Assembly (NCBI GenBank): GCA_003648225.1
Contig: QMOL01000191.1
Coordinates: 1-6,120, forward strand
Source: Chlamydiota bacterium
Lineage (GTDB): Bacteria; Auribacterota; UBA3054; B51-G9
DNA length: 6,120 nucleotides
Direction of reading: 5' to 3'
Below, piece after piece: positions 1 to 5,386 of the stretch (the first letter of the stretch is position 1; every line of letters begins with the position of its first letter). The notes below the pieces were generated by a model that did no database searches, had not been told where the DNA came from, and saw nothing but the letters and a program-made list of their open reading frames with translations. Made by a program: the position numbers and the translations under genes.

Positions 1-2148
1 ACCGACTACCTGATTATTATTTGTTCCACCAATCGTGTAACTATTTACGTCATAAGTAACAGTTGCATTATCATTAGTTATATCTACAAAAGGAATTCCG
101 GTGCCTTCACCGCCGCGCGTTATTGTTACACTATCAGAGCCAACATACCCGATAATATTTGAACCGTAAACTTTGATAACATTCGTGCCAACCCCAAGCG
201 AAATATCGCTAATTGTCCAGCTTTGCGCTTTTGCAAAGTTTCCACCAGTATTGTTAAACGTGTTGCTCCACCACATTACGCCTGCAACTGTATTAGTAAT
301 ATCGGTTTCAGGTTCATTAGTTCCACCGATTGTCGCGGAAGAAATGTCCCAGGTTACCGTGCTGTTATCATTAGTGATATCAATAAACGGCCATAGTTTC
401 TCTCTGATAGCAAGTGAAAAATTGTCCCCGGCAGTGATTTGAAAATATACACCTGCTGGGCTGTTGGTTTGACCAAAATCGTTGTGGCCCCAGCCAACTA
501 TCGTTCCATCATTACGCAAAGCAAGCGAATGCCCATCACCACCTGCAACTGCGATGTAATTAGTGCCTGCCGGGCAATTGGTTTGACCATGTGCATTATA
601 GCCCCAACCAACTATCGTACCATCATTCCGCAATGCAAGCGAGTGACTTTTCCCGCAAGAAATCGCAACATAATTGTTGCCTGCCGGACAATTTGTCTGA
701 CCAACATTGTTGAGACCCCACGCTATAAGTGTTCCATCATTCCGCAAAGCAAGCGAGTAAGATCCACCAGCTGCAACTGCGATGTAATTAGTGCCTGCCG
801 GGCAATTTCTTTGACCAAACAAATTATCTCCCCAGCCAACTATCGTTCCATCATTCCGCAAAGCAAGCGAGTGAGCTCCACCAGCTGCAATCGCAACATA
901 ATTACTGCCTGCCGGGCAGTTGATTTGACCTTGTGCATTATCGCCCCAACCAACTATCGTACCATCATTCCGCAAAGCAAGCGAGTGAAATAAACCCGCT
1001 CCAATCGCAACATAATTGTTGCCAGCCGGGCAATTTGTCTGACCAAAACCGCCCCCGCCCCAGCCAATTAATGATCCATCATTCCGCAAAGCAAGCGAGT
1101 AATTCCATCTCGCGGCAACAGCAACATAATCAAAACCGGAAGGACAATTTGTCGCGTCGTATGTGTTATCGCCCCAGCCAACAAGGAAACCAGCCTTACG
1201 CCGCCCATATTTAGAACCGCTTTGCTCACCGCTACCATCAATATTATATTTAAATATATTAACGCTGTCGCTTGAAACTTCTCCATAAAGATTTGTGCCG
1301 GTTACTGTTATTGCATTTGTGCCGACTGAAAGTGATATTCCGCTGATTGTCCACCAAGGCGAACCAACTGCTAAAGTTCCGCTGCCACCAAGCGAATTTG
1401 TCCAGCTCATTCCGCCGACTGCGTTCACATTGTTGCTGCCGCCGATTGTGTAATCTACTACATCATAAGTAACAGTAACATTTGCGTTGGTTATATCTAC
1501 AAAAGGAGCAAGATCGTCATGTACTACTATAATATAAGGTTGCTGATTTGTGTCCTGACCGCTTCCGTTGTCTTTAGAAATGTAAAAGGCGCCGTTGCCG
1601 CCACCGCTTATTAATACTCCGTAATATGATGATGTGTTACTATTATAATCTTCCAATAATGATGTGATGTCAAAAACATTATATCCTTCATCATCACACA
1701 AGGCTGTTCCGATATCTTCAGTTGTAGCTGCAAAAGCCGCGTTATGGGAGTTCCAGGTGACTGTGCTTTCTTCCCATGAAGCATTCACAAGATTCCCTGT
1801 CCATGAAATATCATTGCCGACTGTATCCGCCATTGAATTGTACAGGTAAAGATCAGCATCAATTATATGACTTGATAAAGACGAAAAAATATCCGGAAAT
1901 CCTATTATCAGTTTCTCGGAATCCCGCAATTCTATTAGCGCATCGCTGCCAAAGTTTGTCAAAGGCTGTCCGGACGACAAAAAACTATCTAACCAGGTTA
2001 CCTGGATAGTCGTTGCCCCCGCAGGTGAGTTTGGCGGCGCAGAACTTGCGGAATAAAAAACTGTTGTTAGCGTTGCCGCAAAAATATTTACCGCGCAAAA
2101 ACTTACTAATAAAGAAACTGCTGCCCTTTTTAACATTTTTGATTTCAT
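1..2148 (-). CDS. Secreted multidomain RCC1-repeat protein with DNRLRE-like and Ig-like domains (C-terminus beyond window)
   Basis: The frame is open from the ATG at 2148 to the window edge (716 codons), so the C-terminus is missing. A signal peptide covers residues 1-24 (KR, hydrophobic stretch, NIFA before A25). Residues ~48-209 look like a DNRLRE-type beta-sandwich: an early WLDSF, then SWEESTVTW at 124-132, a late FDITSLLEDY and a closing YIIVV strand. An Ig-like domain follows at ~215-300 (opens PFVDITN, closes SDSVNI). Seven RCC1-like repeats occupy 320-584, with core GWGxNxxGQTNCPAG and HSLALRNDG. A second Ig-like domain spans ~585-684, and a third begins at 686 and is cut off. AAGG lies 8 nt before the start. 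RCC1 repeats form beta-propellers; here the likely role is an exported or cell-surface binding protein, with ligand unknown. It lies 130 bp downstream of the last DUF1566 gene. Confidence 0.92.
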   Translation of the reverse strand, partial: MKSKMLKRAAVSLLVSFCAVNIFAATLTTVFYSASSAPPNSPAGATTIQVTWLDSFLSSGQPLTNFGSDALIELRDSEKLIIGFPDIFSSLSSHIIDADLYLYNSMADTVGNDISWTGNLVNASWEESTVTWNSHNAAFAATTEDIGTALCDDEGYNVFDITSLLEDYNSNTSSYYGVLISGGGNGAFYISKDNGSGQDTNQQPYIIVVHDDLAPFVDITNANVTVTYDVVDYTIGGSNNVNAVGGMSWTNSLGGSGTLAVGSPWWTISGISLSVGTNAITVTGTNLYGEVSSDSVNIFKYNIDGSGEQSGSKYGRRKAGFLVGWGDNTYDATNCPSGFDYVAVAARWNYSLALRNDGSLIGWGGGGFGQTNCPAGNNYVAIGAGLFHSLALRNDGTIVGWGDNAQGQINCPAGSNYVAIAAGGAHSLALRNDGTIVGWGDNLFGQRNCPAGTNYIAVAAGGSYSLALRNDGTLIAWGLNNVGQTNCPAGNNYVAISCGKSHSLALRNDGTIVGWGYNAHGQTNCPAGTNYIAVAGGDGHSLALRNDGTIVGWGHNDFGQTNSPAGVYFQITAGDNFSLAIREKLWPFIDITNDNSTVTWDISSATIGGTNEPETDITNTVAGVMWWSNTFNNTGGNFAKAQSWTISDISLGVGTNVIKVYGSNIIGYVGSDSVTITRGGEGTGIPFVDITNDNATVTYDVNSYTIGGTNNNQVVG
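397..1191 (-). repeat. Seven tandem 114-bp RCC1-coding repeats
   Basis: Six units of 114 bp and a last unit of 111 bp encode residues 320-584 of the large secreted protein. Each begins at G(F/S/T)(L/I)(V/I)(G/A)WG and ends in SLALRND or, in the last, SLAIREK. The block coding for the HSLALRND core is almost identical between units at DNA level, including third codon positions, with copies near 736, 850, 964 and 1078 exactly 114 bp apart. This indicates recent duplication or gene conversion. Residue differences concentrate after GWG and before HSL or YSL. Seven blades would fit the usual RCC1 propeller, although these units are shorter than eukaryotic ones. Confidence 0.93.
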
Positions 2149-2156
2149 AATCTTTA

Positions 2157-2160
2157 CCTT
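2157..2160 (-). promoter_or_regulatory. Ribosome binding site of the RCC1-repeat gene
   Basis: AAGG on the minus strand, 8 nt from the ATG at 2148. It supports that start together with the signal peptide that follows. No convincing promoter was recognised in the 130-bp gap to the upstream gene. Confidence 0.55.
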
Positions 2161-2278
2161 TTTTACAGACAATAATTAAACTACGACCCGCGACCGCGTG
2201 TCCGGCTTATAAAGTTATATTTAAAAATATTTTCGATTTAGGTATTATTAATTCCTTTCAAATGATCAAATAACCAAA

Positions 2279-2839
2279 TCATCGAATCCCGGCACGGACA
2301 GGCCAAACATAGTTGCTGACGGTCTTGTCGCGGTTGTACACGAAGCCGCCGTATAAGTCTATGTGCCATGCGAAGTCGGTGTAGTACGCGTACGTGGAAC
2401 TCGACCAATAGAATTGCGACTGCACAGCAGTGAACGGATGCCCACTCGGAATACTTGGATTATATCTGCCATAATCAATAAGCGATTTAAGTTCAAGCAC
2501 GTTTGGCAATCTCCAATCTGAGTATCCGGCATAAATGAGATTTTCGCAATAGTTAGTCGCCGCTACCCAGTTTTTCCACCCGTCAATATTCGCGTTTTGC
2601 GTCCAAATAAGCCCGGTCAATTTGTCCAGGATAGCGACTTCGCTACCGGAAACGGAGTTAGTAACAAATCGAGGACCATTTGCGGTATTCCATTTATAAC
2701 CGGTTTGATAAGTGCCGTCATCGCCGGTTAAATAAACATTAGTCTGTCCTGTTTTTATAGGTTGACTTCTTACGGCCAAAGCGATATTAACAGAACAGCA
2801 GATAAAAAAGATAGTAATAATAAATAGTAATTTAGACAT
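2279..2839 (-). CDS. Secreted DUF1566 (Lcl C-terminal domain) protein, paralogue A
   Basis: A 186-residue exported protein. The signal peptide covers about 1-22 (long hydrophobic core, ALA before V23). The rest is one DUF1566/Lcl_C domain: KTGQT at 29-33, LTGLIWTQNAN at 74-84, YSDWRLPN at 106-113, GHPF at 133-136, YWSSST at 144-149, AW at 157-158 and VWPVR at 178-182. The family has a C-type-lectin-like fold and is used for extracellular ligand binding; the ligand here is unknown. Unlike B, C and D it has no tail-fibre-like stem but the PxKTGQT opening common in stand-alone DUF1566 proteins. Residues 141-177 are highly divergent from the paralogues and rich in NNC codons (see the variable-region entry). 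AAGGAG lies 5 nt before the start. Confidence 0.9.
   Translation of the reverse strand: MSKLLFIITIFFICCSVNIALAVRSQPIKTGQTNVYLTGDDGTYQTGYKWNTANGPRFVTNSVSGSEVAILDKLTGLIWTQNANIDGWKNWVAATNYCENLIYAGYSDWRLPNVLELKSLIDYGRYNPSIPSGHPFTAVQSQFYWSSSTYAYYTDFAWHIDLYGGFVYNRDKTVSNYVWPVRAGIR
2294..2419 (-). other. Putative DGR variable region of paralogue A
   Basis: Codons 141-182. Of the 28 codons between YWSSST and VWPVR, 20 end in C, unlike the AT-ending codons elsewhere in these genes. Encoded residues are mostly those reachable from AAC by changing the first two bases (Y, D, F, H, G, N, R, T). The 3' end, GTTTGGCCTGTCCGT, is identical in all four paralogues and is a candidate initiation-of-mutagenic-homology end. 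No template or reverse transcriptase is present in the window, so the assignment rests on the codon pattern and fold. Confidence 0.68.
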
Positions 2840-2844
2840 AATAA

Positions 2845-2850
2845 CTCCTT
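2845..2850 (-). promoter_or_regulatory. Ribosome binding site of paralogue A
   Basis: AAGGAG on the minus strand, 5 nt from the ATG at 2839. This is a strong Shine-Dalgarno match and fixes the start. Confidence 0.8.
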
Positions 2851-2939
2851 AGGTTTTTTACAGCATAATAAAAATAATTTCAAATAAATTTTTCGGTTAC
2901 AGTTTTCAATTTCATACTTTCATAACATGGATTATTTTT

Positions 2940-2981
2940 CCCAATTTCCAATTTTCCCACTTTTAACTTTCCACTTTTCAT
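2940..2981. repeat. Degenerate 7-bp tandem repeat between A and B
   Basis: Six consecutive heptads on the plus strand: cccaatt, tccaatt, ttcccac, ttttaac, tttccac, ttttcat. They share period and composition rather than exact sequence. The array lies in the 160-bp gap downstream of paralogue B, about 18 bp beyond its stop codon. Confidence 0.6.
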
Positions 2982-2999
2982 ACTTGGTTACATTTTAAA

Positions 3000-3656
3000 T
3001 CAACGTCCGGCACGGACAGGCCAAACAAAGAAGCTGTTGGTCTTGGCGTTGTGGCCCACGTAGCCGGTGGCGAAGTACACGTCCCATGCGCTGATGGTGT
3101 TGTGTGGAGCGCACGTGGAACTCGACCAATAGAAGCCACCAATCACGGCACCGAACGGGGTTGATGAGGTCAGCCACAATGCAACATTTGCTTGCGAGTA
3201 GTTTACAAGCGTTGCAAGCTCGTTAATATTTGGTAATCTCCAGTCTGAATATCCATTTGTCACAAGATTTTCGCACCAATTTATTGCGTTTGTCCAATCG
3301 CCCGAGCCACGAAGGTTTCCGTTTTGCGTCCACATGAGCCCGGTAAGGTTGTCTGAAACAGTTCCATCGCCGTTGTCTTTGAATCTCGGGTTCGGCCACG
3401 AAATGCCTGTTTCACCTTCGCAAACACCTTCACCGTTCCCCGGTTTGGGGAGTTTTGATTGAGAAACGTCAAGTACCCAATCCGCATATCCTTTTGGAAC
3501 AGCGTGATCCGGTTTTGTAGGACATGCCAGGTTTGTAATGTAATTTCCCTGCATATCAATTTCCTGACGAATTTTCGCTTCACCGGCAAATGATGTCGCT
3601 GTTGCGGTAACTATTACCGCGATTAACGCCACTTTTTTCAAGATTATATTTTTCAT
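3000..3656 (-). CDS. Secreted DUF1566 protein with tail-fibre-like stem motif, paralogue B
   Basis: A 218-residue exported protein. The start is taken at 3656, where AGGAG sits 7 nt upstream and a signal peptide begins (residues 1-24, ending SFA). The in-frame ATG at 3725 would add 23 mostly charged residues, hide the signal peptide and lack a ribosome site. Residues 33-59 (IDMQGNYITN ... HAVPKGYAD) resemble the repeat in phage tail-fibre shafts. The DUF1566/Lcl_C domain follows: PRFKDNGDGTVSDNLTGLMW at ~90-109, YSDWRLPN at 136-143, YWSSST at 176-181, AW at 190-191 and VWPVR at 211-215. The GHPF of its siblings is STPF here, after an unusual NVALWLTSS stretch. Residues 172-210 form the hypervariable segment. 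Probably a displayed lectin-like binding protein; ligand unknown. Confidence 0.9.
   Translation of the reverse strand: MKNIILKKVALIAVIVTATATSFAGEAKIRQEIDMQGNYITNLACPTKPDHAVPKGYADWVLDVSQSKLPKPGNGEGVCEGETGISWPNPRFKDNGDGTVSDNLTGLMWTQNGNLRGSGDWTNAINWCENLVTNGYSDWRLPNINELATLVNYSQANVALWLTSSTPFGAVIGGFYWSSSTCAPHNTISAWDVYFATGYVGHNAKTNSFFVWPVRAGR
3012..3143 (-). other. Putative DGR variable region of paralogue B
   Basis: Codons 172-215. Of the 29 codons between YWSSST and VWPVR, 21 end in C. Over the 19 codons after the AW pair, A, B and C align without gaps. Their third bases agree in 17 of 19 codons, while first or second bases differ in 15 of 19. The segment ends in the invariant GTTTGGCCTGTCCGT. 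Confidence 0.68.
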
Positions 3657-3663
3657 TTTTAAT

Positions 3664-3668
3664 CTCCT
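3664..3668 (-). promoter_or_regulatory. Ribosome binding site deciding the start of paralogue B
   Basis: AGGAG on the minus strand within AAAAGGAGATT, 7 nt from the ATG at 3656. It selects this start over the upstream in-frame ATG at 3725, which has no comparable site. Confidence 0.82.
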
Positions 3669-3718
3669 TTTCTTAACCACTAATTTATTTAACTCGTTTT
3701 TTTTATTTATTTTGATAC

Positions 3719-3746
3719 TTTTCACTTTTCACTTTTCATTATCCAT
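3719..3746. repeat. Degenerate 7-bp tandem repeat between B and C
   Basis: Four clear heptads on the plus strand: ttttcac, ttttcac, ttttcat, tatccat. Two weaker ones (taaataa, tgatcaa) continue in the same phase and run into the stop codon of paralogue C at 3757-3759. Confidence 0.6.
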
Positions 3747-3756
3747 TAAATAATGA
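3736..3756. repeat. 7-bp inverted repeat abutting the stop of paralogue C
   Basis: tcattat and ataatga are perfect inverted arms around a 7-nt loop, immediately downstream of C's stop codon. The arms are all but G/C-free and no T-tract follows on the minus strand, so this is not a convincing intrinsic terminator. It may be a by-product of the heptad repeat. Confidence 0.35.
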
Positions 3757-4449
3757 TCAACGTCCGGCACGGACAGGCCAAACATAGTAGCTGTTGGTCT
3801 TGTCGAAGTAGTGCGCGCCGCCGATGTCCATGTACACGACCCAGGCGTGCCCGCTATCATCAAACGCGCGCGTGGAGCTCGACCAATATCGGCTCGCCTG
3901 CACAGCACTGAACGGATGCCCGAGCGGAAGACACGGAAGATATTTAGAAAAATCCACAAGTGAAAAAAGTTCTTTTCTATTTGGTAGTCTCCAATCTGAA
4001 TAGCCTCCATAAACAAGGCTTGTGCAGTAATTAATAGCATTTGTCCAGTTTCCTTGATGCAGATTCGCGTCTTTTGTCCACATTAATCCTGTAAGATTGT
4101 CGTAAACGTTGCTGTCTGTAGAATCAACAGTGAATCTTGTGTTAGTTGACCAATCTACACCATATTGCATGTTAGTATAAAGGTCTTCGGCGGGAATTGG
4201 AGTGTAGCCGGCAATTTGTCCATCGGCGCATTTGGCTGGAACAGCTACAGAGAGGTTTGTTCCTTCATACAGTTCATCAACCAGATTTTCAATATATTCG
4301 TTGTTTACAGCATGGTTGTCTGCAATCGGAGCTGGCACATTAGTAATGTTTTGACCAGTCATGTTTAGGTTTTGATAAACTTTGACTGCGAAACATGGCA
4401 AAGGAATTAAAGTAATAATTATAGCAAATTTCAAATTTTTTATATTCAT
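3757..4449 (-). CDS. Secreted DUF1566 protein with tail-fibre-like stem motif, paralogue C
   Basis: A 230-residue exported protein with a signal peptide at 1-21 (PCFA before V22). Residues 28-53 (LNMTGQNITN ... HAVNNEYI) match the tail-fibre shaft-like motif seen in D and B. The DUF1566/Lcl_C domain includes NLTGLMWTKDANLHQG, YSDWRLPN at 150-157, GHPF at 177-180, YWSSST at 188-193, AW at 202-203 and VWPVR at 223-227. It is the closest relative of D: from PAKCA to the VQ before the variable segment the two share 92 of 114 residues. After that, similarity collapses until VWPVR. Only a weak GGA lies 7 nt before the ATG, so translation may be weaker than for its siblings. Likely a surface or extracellular binding protein; ligand unknown. 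Confidence 0.9.
   Translation of the reverse strand: MNIKNLKFAIIITLIPLPCFAVKVYQNLNMTGQNITNVPAPIADNHAVNNEYIENLVDELYEGTNLSVAVPAKCADGQIAGYTPIPAEDLYTNMQYGVDWSTNTRFTVDSTDSNVYDNLTGLMWTKDANLHQGNWTNAINYCTSLVYGGYSDWRLPNRKELFSLVDFSKYLPCLPLGHPFSAVQASRYWSSSTRAFDDSGHAWVVYMDIGGAHYFDKTNSYYVWPVRAGR
3769..3897 (-). other. Putative DGR variable region of paralogue C
   Basis: Codons 185-227. Of the 29 codons between YWSSST and VWPVR, 18 end in C. Against paralogue D, about 6 of 30 positions match here, compared with 92/114 just before it. The segment ends in the same invariant GTTTGGCCTGTCCGT as the other three genes. Confidence 0.7.
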
Positions 4450-4470
4450 TTTTATTTCCGGTTTATTATT

Positions 4471-4507
4471 TAAGTATTAAAGTATTGAAGTATTTATCAA
4501 CTATCAA
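4471..4507. repeat. 8-bp/7-bp tandem repeat upstream of paralogue C
   Basis: Three units on the plus strand (taagtatt, aaagtatt, gaagtatt) are followed by the heptad-like ttatcaa and ctatcaa, which match the units of the array at D's stop codon. It lies 22 bp upstream of C's start codon. Confidence 0.55.
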
Positions 4508-4629
4508 ATGAAATTATATGTATTCTCATGTTCATTGTCCACTTTTTGTACTACGGATTATTTTTTTCACTAAAAGTTAAGAAGGAAAAGAAGTTATTTT
4601 TCTCTTTCACATCTTTCACTTTCATATTT

Positions 4630-4646
4630 CCAAGTCAGAGACTTGG
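4630..4646. repeat. Perfect 7-bp inverted repeat (hairpin) downstream of D
   Basis: CCAAGTC-AGA-GACTTGG forms a 7-bp stem with a 3-nt loop, 38 bp beyond D's stop codon. No T-run follows on the minus strand, so a standard intrinsic terminator is unlikely. DGR targets often carry a hairpin shortly downstream of the variable region that promotes retrohoming, but a dispersed repeat element is an equal alternative. Confidence 0.5.
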
Positions 4647-4652
4647 GCTACA

Positions 4653-4687
4653 TTGTCAACTATCCACTATCAATTGTCAATTGTCAA
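4653..4687. repeat. Degenerate 7-bp tandem repeat overlapping D's stop codon
   Basis: Five heptads on the plus strand: ttgtcaa, ctatcca, ctatcaa, ttgtcaa, ttgtcaa. The last contains the TCA that is D's stop on the minus strand (4684-4686), so the array begins exactly at the gene end. Confidence 0.65.
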
Positions 4688-5373
4688 AGTCCAGAACGGA
4701 CAGGCCAAACACAGCGGCTGAAGCCGTAGGCCTTGGCGCTTATGGACACGTGGCCGTGACCTATGTTCACAAGCCAGGCGTACTCGCTATTATACGAACT
4801 CGTGGAGCTCGACCAATAGTAGTACGAGTACGACTGCACAAAACTAAACGGATGCCCGTCAGGGAGGGCCGGACTATATTTAGACAAATCAACGAGCGAT
4901 TTAAGTTCTCTAATATTCGGCAGTCTCCAATCTGAATAGCCTCCATAAACAAGGTTAGTGCAGAAATCAATGGCATTTGTCCAGTATCCTTGATGCAGGT
5001 TCGCATTTTTAGTCCACATTAAGCATGTGAGGTTGTCGTAAACGTTGCTGCCGGTTGAATCTACAGTAAATCTTGTGTTTGTGCTCCAATCTACACCGTG
5101 CTGCATACCTGCGTGCAGGTCTTCTCCCGGAACAGGCGTGTAGCCTGCAATTTGACCTCCGGCGCATTTAGCTGGCAGCGCATTTAAAGCATTTTCCGCA
5201 AAGACCTGATCCGCATAACGTTTATTTACCGCGTGAGAATCTGCAACAGGATCCGGAACGTTTGTAATATAGTTGCCGTCAACATTAAGTGTAACGAAAA
5301 GTTGCGCTCCGTCAGCTGCAAACGCGCAAAATAGTAAGAAAAAAATACATAATAATACTTCATTAAATTTCAT
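4684..5373 (-). CDS. Secreted DUF1566 protein with tail-fibre-like stem motif, paralogue D
   Basis: A 229-residue exported protein, first of the array in transcription order. The signal peptide covers about 1-23 (hydrophobic core, likely cut after AFA or DGA). Residues 29-55 (LNVDGNYITN ... HAVNKRYAD) are the clearest copy of the tail-fibre shaft-like motif. The DUF1566/Lcl_C domain has NLTCLMWTKNANLHQG, YSDWRLPN at 146-153, GHPF at 173-176, YWSSST at 186-191, AW at 199-200 and VWPVR at 222-226. The TGL seen in all three siblings is TCL here (C117), and the variable segment is longer (SYSYYYW before SSST and two extra residues before VWPVR). AGGAG lies 8 nt before the start. The role inferred is extracellular binding; ligand unknown. 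Confidence 0.9.
   Translation of the reverse strand: MKFNEVLLCIFFLLFCAFAADGAQLFVTLNVDGNYITNVPDPVADSHAVNKRYADQVFAENALNALPAKCAGGQIAGYTPVPGEDLHAGMQHGVDWSTNTRFTVDSTGSNVYDNLTCLMWTKNANLHQGYWTNAIDFCTNLVYGGYSDWRLPNIRELKSLVDLSKYSPALPDGHPFSFVQSYSYYYWSSSTSSYNSEYAWLVNIGHGHVSISAKAYGFSRCVWPVRSGL
4696..4833 (-). other. Putative DGR variable region of paralogue D
   Basis: Codons 181-226. Of the 30 codons between YWSSST and VWPVR, 16 end in C. Serine, tyrosine, glycine, histidine and asparagine dominate, as expected from randomised AAC-type codons. Length differs from A, B and C by two codons, which in-place point mutagenesis alone would not give. D may therefore descend from a different template or have acquired an insertion. 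It ends in the shared GTTTGGCCTGTCCGT. Confidence 0.62.
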
Positions 5374-5381
5374 GATAAAAT

Positions 5382-5386
5382 CTCCT
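5382..5386 (-). promoter_or_regulatory. Ribosome binding site of paralogue D
   Basis: AGGAG on the minus strand, 8 nt from the ATG at 5373, in an AAAAGGAGATTTT context very like the site before paralogue B. Confidence 0.8.

Larger units (their letters stand above)
4450..4683. other. 234-bp intergenic region between C and D
   Basis: No gene is supported. It holds an 8-bp then 7-bp tandem array near C's start, a T-rich middle, a perfect 7-bp hairpin (4630-4646) and a heptad array ending in D's stop codon. The plus-strand frame opening at 4528 runs into D's antisense and is not a credible gene. Confidence 0.6.

Noticed and set aside
397..1191. CRISPR array
   Set aside because: The regular repeats are coding, 114 bp long, contiguous without spacers, and translate to RCC1 units in frame. 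The 11-bp array at 5931-6014 also lacks spacers.
439..1286. Open frames opposite or across the RCC1 region (439-993 plus, 933-1214 plus, 1068-1286 minus)
   Set aside because: They are shadows of the 114-bp repeats; their apparent internal repetition comes from the real minus-strand RCC1 frame, which spans the region without interruption.
2762..2839. Lipoprotein signal in paralogue A (cysteines at residues 14-15)
   Set aside because: The cysteines lie within the hydrophobic core without a proper lipobox, and an ALA signal peptidase I site follows at 20-22.
3000..3725. Longer version of paralogue B starting at 3725
   Set aside because: The extra 23 residues are mostly charged, precede a good signal peptide, and lack a ribosome site, whereas 3656 has AGGAG at 7 nt.
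4528..4935. Plus-strand 135-codon open frame
   Set aside because: It begins in T-rich intergenic DNA and continues antisense to D. It has no family signature and no ribosome site.
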